A stretch of DNA of 19,661 nt from SURF-13 sp038924245 (GCA_038924245.1 JBCKVB010000027.1:1-19661), one strand, 5' to 3'; shown: positions 1-7,133, counted from the first letter of the stretch. The notes: generated by a model not told the origin, from the sequence alone. Program-made: numbers and translations.

Positions 1-2
1 TG

Positions 3-89
3 AAAGAGATCGGCGAACACTTTGGACTGCATTATTCGAGGGTGAGCCGAATTGTTGGTGGGCAGCGTGAGGCAAAAGGCAAGACCTGA
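3..89 (+). CDS. REP-associated tyrosine transposase, C-terminal end (partial)
   Basis: The reading frame is open from the window edge and ends at TGA 87-89, giving 28 residues that begin KEIGEHFGLHYSRVSRIV. This is the C-terminal helix-turn-helix-like tail usual in one group of RAYT (Y1/IS200-like, TnpA-REP) transposases. The last codons (AKGKT stop) are made by the palindromic end repeat that overlaps the gene. A second RAYT start, in the same orientation, lies at 2988, so the two pieces cannot be halves of one gene: C-terminus comes first, N-terminus second. Whether the gene is intact to the left cannot be seen. Family assignment rests on recall of the conserved tail. Confidence 0.72.
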   Translation, partial: KEIGEHFGLHYSRVSRIVGGQREAKGKT

Positions 90-93
90 CCCC
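72..93. repeat. REP-like terminal repeat, right end of left RAYT element
   Basis: This 22-bp stretch ends in AAGACCTGACCCC and is the exact reverse complement of 2937-2958. It overlaps the last codons of the transposase fragment. Copies of the same GGGGTCAGG core also occur at 2815 and 3109. Confidence 0.8.
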
Positions 94-105
94 GTGACGC
101 GCTTA

Positions 106-138
106 CTAATTCGCGTGACGCTAATTCGGACGCTAATT
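106..138. promoter_or_regulatory. CTAATT repeats upstream of the c-di-GMP operon
   Basis: CTAATT occurs at 106-111, 121-126 and 133-138. The last two lie in a longer direct repeat, ACGCTAATT, at 118-126 and 130-138 with a 12-bp period. They are in the only leader the HD-GYP gene has and could be operator half-sites. No regulator is recognised, and no convincing -35/-10 pair was found between here and the start codon. Confidence 0.3.
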
Positions 139-195
139 AAATTTGTTCGACTTTTAACCGGACAGTACTGATTATTGATATTGATGCAGCAATAC

Positions 196-1389
196 ATGAA
201 GAAAAAAATAATTTCCGTCGAGGAATTGCGATTGGGCATGTACGTGTCCGAGCTGGATCGTCCGTGGCTAGGCACACCGTTCCTGTTTCAGGGCTTTCCG
301 ATCACGTCTTGGGAACAGATCGAAGAACTGAAAAAGCACAGTCGCACCGTATTTATCGATATCGAGCGCGATGTGTCGAATGAAGACCCGCGCAACCCGG
401 ACAGCGTACTGACACGTGGATCGGTGGTCTACCGGGAAGTCACACCGGTCGAAAAGGAAATCACTGTCGCCAAGGAAGTCTATTCCGCCTGCGAGCAAGA
501 CGTGCGGAATTGCCTCGAATCGGTCCGCTTAACAGGAGAGCTCAGCCCCCAGCTGCTGACGAACGCTGTGGGCAATATGACGCGCAGCATAGAGCGTAAC
601 CCTGACGCCATGATGCTTCTGCGGAGAATCAAACGGAAAAGCGGCGAAGACCTCAACCGGGCGGTGGACACTTCGATACACATGATTGCGTTCGGTCGGT
701 TTCTGCAGTTTTCGGGCGAACGCCTGGAACTCCTCGGGCTCGCAGGACTGCTGCTCGATATCGGCAACGTCAATCTGCCGGACGAGATCCTGGGAAAAAA
801 GGATACGCTGCTGGCAGAGGAATATGAGCTTATCAAGGAGCACGTCCGGCACTCGGTTGAAATCATCAATACAGCGACAGAACTGCCGAAAGGCTTGGTG
901 GACATAGTATTGCAGCACCACGAACGGCAGGACGGCAGCGGCTATCCGCGTGGGCTACACGGTCGACAAATCACTATAGATGGCGCGATTGCCGGTCTCG
1001 TGAACACCTATTGCGCGCTCACCTCGAAACGCAGCTTCACCGAGCAGACCTCCCCTTCCAACGCGCTCAACATGCTCTACAAACTGCGTGGCAAGTTATT
1101 CCACAATGCGCTGGTCGAACAGTTTATCCAGTGCATCGGGATATATCCGGTAGGAAGCACCGTTGAACTCAACACTGGCGAGATCGGTATCGTGATTGCG
1201 CAAAACCTGGTGCGCCGCTTGCAACCACGCGTGATGTTAATCCTCGATTCGTCCCGGAAGCCGATCGGTTCGCAGGTGATACTCGACCTGGTCAAGGAAC
1301 TGAAGAACAAAGATGGCGAGCTCTACCGGATCCGGCGCACCCTTCCCAGCAACGAGCTGCCGATCAACCCCGAGGATTTTTTTCTCTAG
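196..1389 (+). CDS. DUF3391 / degenerate HD-GYP domain protein
   Basis: 397 residues. The N-terminal DUF3391 domain (about 1-90) begins MKKKIISVEELRLGMYV. The HD-GYP domain follows (about 150-320), then a C-terminal extension. HD-GYP proteins normally hydrolyse c-di-GMP with a bound di- or trinuclear metal centre. HHE (241-243), DGSGYP (246-251) and the KEH histidine (H216) are present. However, the signature HD is LD (187-188), the following lysine is N191, the aspartate usually found in the DxYDAL motif is N270, and the first conserved histidine of the domain appears missing. I infer a non-catalytic c-di-GMP sensor or scaffold. The start was chosen at ATG 196 because family members start near MKKK; ATG 184 or TTG 175 are possible and none has a clear Shine-Dalgarno. 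The stop TAG touches the ATG of the next gene, so the two are coupled. Confidence 0.9.
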   Translation: MKKKIISVEELRLGMYVSELDRPWLGTPFLFQGFPITSWEQIEELKKHSRTVFIDIERDVSNEDPRNPDSVLTRGSVVYREVTPVEKEITVAKEVYSACEQDVRNCLESVRLTGELSPQLLTNAVGNMTRSIERNPDAMMLLRRIKRKSGEDLNRAVDTSIHMIAFGRFLQFSGERLELLGLAGLLLDIGNVNLPDEILGKKDTLLAEEYELIKEHVRHSVEIINTATELPKGLVDIVLQHHERQDGSGYPRGLHGRQITIDGAIAGLVNTYCALTSKRSFTEQTSPSNALNMLYKLRGKLFHNALVEQFIQCIGIYPVGSTVELNTGEIGIVIAQNLVRRLQPRVMLILDSSRKPIGSQVILDLVKELKNKDGELYRIRRTLPSNELPINPEDFFL

Positions 1390-2703
1390 ATGGTCACTGA
1401 CATGAACACTGGGGCGGTATCCGCGGCAGAGAATGATAGCTTCCTGAACCCGCTCATCAGGCGCGTGCAAAGCATGTTGTCGGAGGCTCAAGTCAAGGGC
1501 GACAATGTCGCACTGCTGCTGGTGCATGCGGCAGCCGTAGACCGCATTGATGCGCGGTACGGAATAAATGCCGGCGACATGCTGTCGAACAAGATCGCAG
1601 GAGTGCTGCGCGCCAAGGCTCTACGTGAGCGCGATGCGATCGAAACCCTGTCGCGCGACGAATTTGTCTGCATTCTGCGAGCCGGGGCATCGGAAGGAAT
1701 AGCGATGCTCGCCGCCCAGCGCATAATGACCCTGTTCGGCGCGACACCCATCGAGTTCGGCGCAACCCCCGAACTTGCGGACATCGCGATCGGTATCGCG
1801 ATGTTTCCGCATCACGGCCCTGATGCGGAGGCGCTACTGCAACGCGCGAAGCAGGCGCTACACACCGCGCGCGGACGCCGCGACCGAATCTGGATCTATG
1901 AAATCCAAGCCGACGAGTCGTCAGCCGATCAATCGCAGTATGCGGCCCGCATGCGCGGCGCACTCGACCAGAACAGCCTCACCCTGTATTACATGCCGCA
2001 AGTAAGCTTGCGCACGGGGCGCCTGACCGGCGCCGAAGCGTTGCTGCGCTGGACTGACGAGGTGCTCGAGGTCGTGCCGCCCTATACCATGGTGCAAGTG
2101 GCCGAGTCCAACGGACTCATGGACCGGCTGACCCAATGGGTAATCACCAGCGCCGTGCAGCAATGCGCGCAGTTCCAGAGCATAGACCCGGAATTCAAAA
2201 TCAGCGTGAACGTATCCCCCTCCAATCTGCGCGAGCCGGACTTCCCGCTTTTTATCGACCGTGCACTGCGCACTTGGGACGTCAACAGCAATAATCTGAT
2301 GGTCGAAATCACCGAAAGCGCGATGATGACCGACCCAAACGCCGCGATTGCAGCGTTGCACGAACTCAAGTCACTCGGGATGCGGCTCTCAATAGACGAT
2401 TTCGGCACCGGCTATTCGTCCATGTATTATCTCGCCCGGATGCCGCTCGACGAACTGAAAATAGACCTATCGTTCGTGCGCACCATGCTGGAAGTGCCGA
2501 GCAACGCCAAGATCGCGCGCGCGCTGATCGAGCTCGCACACAATCTTGAACTCTCGGTGGTCGCGGAAGGCGTGGAAAGCGAGGCAATCATGGCCGCGCT
2601 CGCTCACCTCGGCTGTGACCACGCTCAGGGCTACCACGTTGGCAAAGCGATGCCCGCCGCAGATCTCGCTGCGCGCCTGCGCCAGCAGGCGCAATCAAAA
2701 TAG
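1390..2703 (+). CDS. degenerate GGDEF / intact EAL c-di-GMP phosphodiesterase
   Basis: 437 residues, with no signal peptide or membrane segment. A GGDEF-like domain spans about 20-172, but its signature is SRDEF (88-92), so it should not make c-di-GMP and may only bind nucleotide. The EAL domain spans about 185-430 and keeps every residue I expect for catalysis: E216 (EALLRW), N274 (NVSPSNL), E306 (EITES), D336-D337 (DDFGTGYSS), K357 (ELKIDLSFV), E393 (AEGVES) and Q413 (QGYHVGKAMP). It should hydrolyse c-di-GMP to pGpG in the cytoplasm. It begins on the base after the HD-GYP stop codon, which points to translational coupling and probably joint function: one receptor-like partner and one active phosphodiesterase. 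A second in-frame ATG lies at 1402. Confidence 0.92.
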   Translation: MVTDMNTGAVSAAENDSFLNPLIRRVQSMLSEAQVKGDNVALLLVHAAAVDRIDARYGINAGDMLSNKIAGVLRAKALRERDAIETLSRDEFVCILRAGASEGIAMLAAQRIMTLFGATPIEFGATPELADIAIGIAMFPHHGPDAEALLQRAKQALHTARGRRDRIWIYEIQADESSADQSQYAARMRGALDQNSLTLYYMPQVSLRTGRLTGAEALLRWTDEVLEVVPPYTMVQVAESNGLMDRLTQWVITSAVQQCAQFQSIDPEFKISVNVSPSNLREPDFPLFIDRALRTWDVNSNNLMVEITESAMMTDPNAAIAALHELKSLGMRLSIDDFGTGYSSMYYLARMPLDELKIDLSFVRTMLEVPSNAKIARALIELAHNLELSVVAEGVESEAIMAALAHLGCDHAQGYHVGKAMPAADLAARLRQQAQSK

Positions 2704-2814
2704 GCGCTGCGTTGAGGCTGCACAACAGGAATCGCATTTTTCTTTAAATCAGTCAGATCACGTTGAACAACCACAACGATGCAATATCCACATCAACTTC
2801 CCGCATTTAACCTC

Positions 2815-2836
2815 GGGGTCAGGCCTTACATTTTAC
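2815..2836. repeat. REP-like repeat, ACATT type
   Basis: GGGGTCAGGCCTTACATTTT begins at 2815. It resembles the copy at 3109-3128 (core GGGTCAGG, then CT, ACATT) more closely than the AAGGC-type pair at 72 and 2937. It lies in the 284-bp gene-free stretch after the EAL gene, which otherwise shows only AT-rich unique sequence and more of these repeats. Confidence 0.65.
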
Positions 2837-2908
2837 AGAGTCGATCAATATAGCGACAAGGCTCGAATTGATTTTTTATACACATACCAAACAGAAATAA
2901 CATCACAT

Positions 2909-2943
2909 GCAGGTCAGGGGTCACGCACGCAGGTCAGGGGTCA
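2909..2943. repeat. 15-bp direct repeat, 20-bp period
   Basis: GCAGGTCAGGGGTCA occurs at 2909-2923 and again at 2929-2943, separated by CGCAC. The second copy runs straight into the REP-like end at 2937. It looks like slippage or repeated nicking at the end of the RAYT element. Confidence 0.75.
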
Positions 2944-2958
2944 GGTCTTGCCTTTTGC
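2937..2958. repeat. REP-like terminal repeat, left end of right RAYT element
   Basis: GGGGTCAGGTCTTGCCTTTT begins at 2937. This 22-bp stretch is the exact reverse complement of 72-93 and sits 30 bp before the start codon of a RAYT fragment, as expected for the left end of such an element. Confidence 0.8.
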
Positions 2959-2987
2959 TTTCTTTGATTTTGTGATACTGTCTCTCC

Positions 2988-3086
2988 ATGTCCAGACCGC
3001 TGAGAATTGAATTTGCCGGGGCGCTCTACCACGTCACATCACGCGGGGACGGGCGCGAAGACATTTTTAGCCAAAAAGGGGGCTGA
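2988..3086 (+). pseudogene. REP-associated tyrosine transposase, N-terminal fragment
   Basis: ATG at 2988 opens 32 codons beginning MSRPLRIEFAGALYHVTSRG, the well-known N-terminus of RAYT (Y1_Tnp) proteins, including the YHVTSRG strand of the Y1 fold. After GDGREDIF the sequence leaves the family (SQKGG) and stops at TGA 3084-3086. A full protein would need roughly 200 residues or more, so the rest has been deleted. The HUH motif and catalytic tyrosine are gone, and the fragment cannot transpose itself. The break falls 15 bp before the end of gyrA. Confidence 0.85.
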
Positions 3087-3100
3087 TTTATTTATTGCAG

Positions 3101-5665
3101 TTATTGCAGGGTCAGGTCTAACATTACAACATTTCCTTCCACCTCGACGATGCGTTCGATTCCGCTTAATTTTTCCTCGCCTTCGATGCTGATAAGCTTC
3201 ACCCCTTGGGTGTTGCGGCTCAGCACCGAGATTTCCTTGACGCGCGTGCGCACCAGCGTACCGGCGTTGCTGATCAGCATCACCTCATCGCCTTCCTGCG
3301 CCAGCACCGCGCCCACCACCTTGCCGTTGCGCTCGCTGGTCTGGATCGAGATCACGCCCTGGCCGCCGCGTCCGTGCCGCGGATAGTCCTCGATGGACGT
3401 GCGTTTGCCGTAACCTTTTTCCGTGGCGGTGAGCACCGTGCCCGGTTCCGCGATGATGAGCGAGATCACGTGCTGATCGGCGTCCAGGCGGATGCCGCGC
3501 ACCCCGCACGCGCCGCGCCCCATGGCGCGCACGTCTTCTTCCGGGAAGCGGATCACCTTGCCCGCGTCGGTGAACAGCATCACCTCTTTGGTTCCATCGG
3601 TGAGCGCCACGCCCACCAGTTGATCGTCCACGCGCAAATCGAGCGCGATGATGCCGCTCGGACGCGGGCGCGAGAAGTCTTCCAGCGAGGTCTTTTTCAC
3701 CGTGCCCTGCGCGGTGGTCATGAACACGTACTGGGCCGGATCGAATTCATGCACCGAGAGCAGCGCGGTAATGCGTTCGCCTTCTTCGAGCGGCAACAGG
3801 TTCACGATGGGGCGGCCGCGCGCCGTGGGCCCGGCCTGCGGAATCTGATACACCTTGAGCCAGTACACCTTGCCGCGGCTGGAAAAACACAGCAGGGTGT
3901 CGTGCGTGCTGGCGATGAACAGCTTGTCCACGAAATCCTCGTCCTTCACGCTCGTGCCGGTGCGCCCCTTGCCGCCGCGCCGCTGCGCACGATACACCGT
4001 CAGCGGCTGCGACTTCACGTAACCCGCGTACGACAGCGTCACCACCACGTCCTCCACGCTGATCAAATCCTCCGTGGTGAGGTCCTGCTGGCTGGCGATG
4101 ATCTCGGTGCGGCGCGCGTCGCCGTACAGCTCGCGCATCTCCAGCAGTTCGCCGCGGATTACCTGCAGCAGCCGTTCGGGATGCGCCAGAACATCAAGTA
4201 AACTATTAATATTAACTAATATTTCATTGAATTCATTTACTATTTTTTCCTGCTCCAGGCTCGTCAGGCGATGCAGGCGTAAATCCAGTATCGCCTGCGC
4301 CTGGACTTCGGACAAACGATACTGTCCGCCGATCAAGCCGAATTCGGCCGGCAGGTCCAGCGGGCGCGACACGGCGCTCCCGGCGCGCGCCAGCAGCGCC
4401 TGCACCACACCGGGCAGCCAGCGCCGCTCCACCAGCGCCAGTTTCGCGGCGGCGGGATCGGCGGCCTTTTTAATCAGCGCGATCACCTCGTCTATGTTGG
4501 CGAGCGCCACCGCGAGTCCTTCCAGAAGGTGCGCGCGTTCGCGCGCCTTGCGCAGATCGAACTGGGTGCGCCGCGTCACCACCTCCTGGCGATGGCGGAT
4601 GAAGCATTCGAGTATCTGCTTCAGGCTGAGCAGGCGCGGCTGGCCGTCCACCAGCGCCACCATGTTGATGCCGAAGGCGTTCTGCATCTGGGTGTGCTGA
4701 TACAGATTGTTCAACACCACCTCGGCGTTCTCGCTACGCTTGAGCTCGATCACCATGCGCATGCCGTCCTTGTCCGACTCGTCGCGCAGCTCGGAGATGC
4801 CTTCCAGGCGTTTTTCCTTGACCAATTCGGCGATCTTCTCGATCAGATGCGCCTTATTCACTTGATACGGCAGCTCGGTGACGATGATGCTCTGCCTGGC
4901 GCCCTTCCCCGCGTCACCTTCGATATGCGCGCGCGCGCGCACCAGCAGGCGGCCGCGCCCGGTCTTGTACCCCTCCACGATGCCTTGCGTGCCGTTGATG
5001 ATGCCGGCGGTGGGGAAATCCGGCCCCGGCATCAGTTGCATCAGCGCGGCGAGATCGAGCGCGGGGTTGTCTATCAAGGCCACGCAGGCGGAGATGATCT
5101 CGCTTATGTTATGCGGCGGGATGTTGGTGGCCATGCCCACCGCGATGCCGCTGGAGCCGTTGACCAGCAGATTGGGAATGCGCGCGGGCAGCACCACCGG
5201 CTCGCGCTCGGCGCCGTCGTAGTTGGGCGCGAAGTCCACCGTATCACGCTCGATGTCGGCCAGCAGCTCGTGCGCGATGCGGGACATACGCACCTCGGTA
5301 TAACGCATCGCGGCGGGCGCGTCGCCGTCCACCGAACCGAAGTTACCCTGCCCGTTCACCAGCATGTAGCGTAGCGAAAACGGCTGCGCCATGCGCACGA
5401 TGGTGTCGTACACCGCGGTGTCGCCGTGCGGGTGATATTTACCGATCACGTCGCCCACCACGCGCGCGGATTTTTTGTACGGCTTGTTCCAGTCGGTGCC
5501 GAGCTCGCTCATCGCGTACAGCACGCGCCGGTGCACGGGTTTAAGACCGTCGCGCACGTCAGGCAGCGCGCGCCCCACGATCACGCTCATCGCGTAATCG
5601 AGGTAGGACTGTTTCATCTCCTCCTCGATGTTGATCGGGAGCAGTTCCTTGGCGAAATCAACCAT
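3101..5665 (-). CDS. gyrA: DNA gyrase subunit A
   Basis: 854 residues. This is the breakage-reunion subunit of DNA gyrase, which introduces negative supercoils using ATP hydrolysed by GyrB. The catalytic tyrosine is Y122 (AAMRYTEVRMS). The quinolone region reads HPHGDTAVYD, with T83 in place of the E. coli serine (threonine is normal in Pseudomonas) and D87 kept. The GyrA box QRRGGKG at 561-567 in the beta-pinwheel domain separates it from ParC. The tail is odd: after IERIVEVEGN the protein ends VVMLDLTLQ, whose last codons are written by a REP-like repeat, and there is no acidic tail of the E. coli kind (E. coli GyrA is 875 residues). An AT-rich codon patch spans 4194-4249 (about residues 471-490). 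Start ATG 5665 matches the family length, although its Shine-Dalgarno is poor. Confidence 0.97.
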   Translation of the reverse strand: MVDFAKELLPINIEEEMKQSYLDYAMSVIVGRALPDVRDGLKPVHRRVLYAMSELGTDWNKPYKKSARVVGDVIGKYHPHGDTAVYDTIVRMAQPFSLRYMLVNGQGNFGSVDGDAPAAMRYTEVRMSRIAHELLADIERDTVDFAPNYDGAEREPVVLPARIPNLLVNGSSGIAVGMATNIPPHNISEIISACVALIDNPALDLAALMQLMPGPDFPTAGIINGTQGIVEGYKTGRGRLLVRARAHIEGDAGKGARQSIIVTELPYQVNKAHLIEKIAELVKEKRLEGISELRDESDKDGMRMVIELKRSENAEVVLNNLYQHTQMQNAFGINMVALVDGQPRLLSLKQILECFIRHRQEVVTRRTQFDLRKARERAHLLEGLAVALANIDEVIALIKKAADPAAAKLALVERRWLPGVVQALLARAGSAVSRPLDLPAEFGLIGGQYRLSEVQAQAILDLRLHRLTSLEQEKIVNEFNEILVNINSLLDVLAHPERLLQVIRGELLEMRELYGDARRTEIIASQQDLTTEDLISVEDVVVTLSYAGYVKSQPLTVYRAQRRGGKGRTGTSVKDEDFVDKLFIASTHDTLLCFSSRGKVYWLKVYQIPQAGPTARGRPIVNLLPLEEGERITALLSVHEFDPAQYVFMTTAQGTVKKTSLEDFSRPRPSGIIALDLRVDDQLVGVALTDGTKEVMLFTDAGKVIRFPEEDVRAMGRGACGVRGIRLDADQHVISLIIAEPGTVLTATEKGYGKRTSIEDYPRHGRGGQGVISIQTSERNGKVVGAVLAQEGDEVMLISNAGTLVRTRVKEISVLSRNTQGVKLISIEGEEKLSGIERIVEVEGNVVMLDLTLQ
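3109..3128. repeat. REP-like repeat inside the 3' end of gyrA
   Basis: GGGTCAGGTCTAACATTAC lies at 3110-3128. It matches the core of the copy at 2815 and lies within the last gyrA codons. It is presumably the right-hand remnant of the deleted RAYT element. Confidence 0.65.
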
Positions 5666-5726
5666 TGGAATGAGGGCTGGGGCGGCGGGCTGGAGGGTTA
5701 TTGAAAAGGGGCTGAATCACAGCGAA

Positions 5727-5735
5727 ATTTTAACA
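5727..5735 (-). promoter_or_regulatory. possible extended -10 of the gyrA promoter
   Basis: On the minus strand this reads TGTTAAAAT, matching the extended -10 pattern TGnTATAAT except for one base. Transcription would start near 5720, leaving a leader of about 55 nt before gyrA. No good -35 is seen, as is common with extended -10 promoters. Sequence match only. Confidence 0.35.
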
Positions 5736-5746
5736 TGATTAGGTAC

Positions 5747-5776
5747 CCGCCCGCACCCAAAAAATGGGCCGGGCGG
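5747..5776 (-). terminator. hairpin between mtnA and gyrA
   Basis: CCGCCCG (5747-5753) pairs with CGGGCGG (5770-5776), and inside it CCCA pairs with TGGG around an A-rich loop. It lies just after the mtnA stop in the direction of transcription. No U-run follows, so termination would be weak; it may instead attenuate or protect the 3' end. Confidence 0.35.
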
Positions 5777-5789
5777 CGAACCGCGATGT

Positions 5790-6842
5790 TTAAACAGACG
5801 GCCGCGCCAGGACGCTGATTTTGTCCGCCGTGGGTTGCAACACCACCCCGGCCTCGTTCACCCAGGCGTCTATCAGTTCCGCCGGGGTGATGTCGAAGCC
5901 CGGATTCCAGGCGGCCGCCCCGGGGGCGGCCACGAGCTGGCCATTCAGTGTCAGGATTTCCTCCGCGGGCCGCTGCTCGATAGGTATCCCGGCTCCGCTG
6001 GCGAGGCCGCTGTCGAGCGTGGAAAGCGGCGCCACCACCATGAACTTCACTCCGTGCCGGCGCGCGGCCAGCGCCAGGCTGTAGGTGCCGATCTTGTTCG
6101 CGGTGTCGCCGTTTCCGGCGATGCGATCCGCGCCCACGATCACCCAGCGCACCTTGCCCAGCGCCATTAAATAAGCCGCCGCGCCGTCGGCGATGAGGGT
6201 GACAGGGATGCGCTCCTGCGCCAGCTCCCAGGCCGTCAGGCGCGCGCCTTGCAGCCATGGCCGCGTCTCCCCGGCGTACACCTGGGTGATCTTGCCCGCC
6301 GCATACGCGGCGCGGATCACGCCCAGCGCCGTGCCGTAGCCGCCGGTGGCAAGCGCGCCGGTGTTGCAGTGCGTGAGCACCGCGCTCCCCGCCTCGATCA
6401 ATGCCGCGCCCAGTTCGCCCATGCGCCGGTTGGCGGCGATGTCGGCCTCGTGGATGGCGCGCGCCTCATCGAGCAAGGCCGCGCCGGGATCACCCGTGAG
6501 ACCGGCTATCTTGGCGCGCATGCGCTCCACCGCCCAGCGCAGGTTGACCGCTGTGGGGCGCGCGTCTAGCAATAAGGCAAAATCCGCCTCGATGTCCTGC
6601 TGCCACGTGACCGGGTCGGCGGCGTAACGCGCCCGGGCCGCCAGCACCACGCCATAGGCCGCCGCAATGCCGATGGCGGGCGCGCCGCGCACCGCCATGT
6701 CATGAATGGCGCGCGCCACGGCGGCGGCGTCTTTACAATGCAGGTGTTCCACCCGCCGCGGCAGCGCACGCTGATCCAAAAGCCGCAGCGCGCCGTTATC
6801 CCAGGCCACGGCGCGCACACTGTCATGCACCTGGAAAGACAC
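5790..6842 (-). CDS. mtnA: S-methyl-5-thioribose-1-phosphate isomerase
   Basis: 350 residues. MtnA converts 5-methylthioribose 1-phosphate to 5-methylthioribulose 1-phosphate in methionine salvage. Both catalytic residues of the eIF2B-like fold are visible: C159 in HCNTGALAT and D239 in VGADRIAGNGDTANKIGTY. The family N-terminal RGAPAIGIAAAYG is at 52-64. The start is GTG 6842, with AGGG six bases upstream (6849-6852). It is adjacent to gyrA, as in Pseudomonas, and points away from mtaD, from which it is separated by the OmpA-like gene. No mtnBCD genes are in the window, so how far the product is carried is unknown. Confidence 0.96.
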   Translation of the reverse strand: MSFQVHDSVRAVAWDNGALRLLDQRALPRRVEHLHCKDAAAVARAIHDMAVRGAPAIGIAAAYGVVLAARARYAADPVTWQQDIEADFALLLDARPTAVNLRWAVERMRAKIAGLTGDPGAALLDEARAIHEADIAANRRMGELGAALIEAGSAVLTHCNTGALATGGYGTALGVIRAAYAAGKITQVYAGETRPWLQGARLTAWELAQERIPVTLIADGAAAYLMALGKVRWVIVGADRIAGNGDTANKIGTYSLALAARRHGVKFMVVAPLSTLDSGLASGAGIPIEQRPAEEILTLNGQLVAAPGAAAWNPGFDITPAELIDAWVNEAGVVLQPTADKISVLARPSV

Positions 6843-6877
6843 GGCTAACCCTATATTTAATTAAAATAAACAATAAC

Positions 6878-7008
6878 TTAACCAATCAGCCGCCGTCAAT
6901 GCGAGGGTGGAAGTGAGCGCTTGGGGGGATAGGGGGATAGCCATAATTTAACCAACATGCGGAGCCTATCTGATTATACTTTGATATACATCAATTGCAT
7001 TTGGTTAA
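6878..7008. repeat. three TTAACCAA sites around the FNR box
   Basis: TTAACCAA occurs at 6878-6885 and 6948-6955 and, inverted as TTGGTTAA, at 7001-7008. The last two are arms of an imperfect inverted repeat (TTAACCAACATGC against TTAACCAAATGC) that brackets the FNR box at 6981-6994. They may be operators for a second regulator shared by mtnA and the OmpA-like gene. The binding factor is unknown. Confidence 0.4.
6981..6994. promoter_or_regulatory. perfect FNR/Anr-type operator
   Basis: TTGATATACATCAA is an exact match to the FNR consensus TTGAT-N4-ATCAA. Its centre (6987.5) lies about 43 bases before the start expected from the -10 at 7019, which is the class II activator position (near -41.5). 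It should switch on the OmpA-like gene when oxygen is low. An effect on the divergent mtnA, 139 bp away, is also possible. Confidence 0.75.
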
Positions 7009-7018
7009 GGATTTCATG

Positions 7019-7024
7019 TAAGAT
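7019..7024 (+). promoter_or_regulatory. -10 element of the OmpA-like gene
   Basis: TAAGAT, preceded directly by TG, predicts transcription from about 7031 and a leader of roughly 100 nt. There is no recognisable -35 where the FNR box lies, as expected for an activator-dependent promoter. Confidence 0.45.
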
Positions 7025-7133
7025 GAGCTCGGAAAATTTCAATCCTTGAACACGCAAAGAGTAACACGGTTCAGAGCGAAAAATTAATTCGTGCAGTCAC
7101 GACACTAGTTATTATTTATAAGGAATCACAACA

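Noticed and set aside
2704..3100. Complete insertion sequence between the EAL gene and gyrA
   Set aside because: Only 32 codons of a transposase and scattered terminal repeats remain; no catalytic residues.
3206..4201. 331-codon plus-strand frame opposite gyrA
   Set aside because: Composition (H, R, A, D) is that of an antisense shadow; gyrA on the other strand has full-length family support.
4529..5374. 281-codon plus-strand frame opposite gyrA
   Set aside because: Antisense shadow for the same reason.
5698..6258. 186-codon minus-strand frame across the mtnA 3' end
   Set aside because: Same strand, other frame of mtnA; sequence has no protein character and mtnA keeps both catalytic residues.
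6921..6940. GGGGGATA repeated twice, possible G-quadruplex
   Set aside because: Only two or three G-runs with short spacing; not enough for a supported quadruplex or operator claim.
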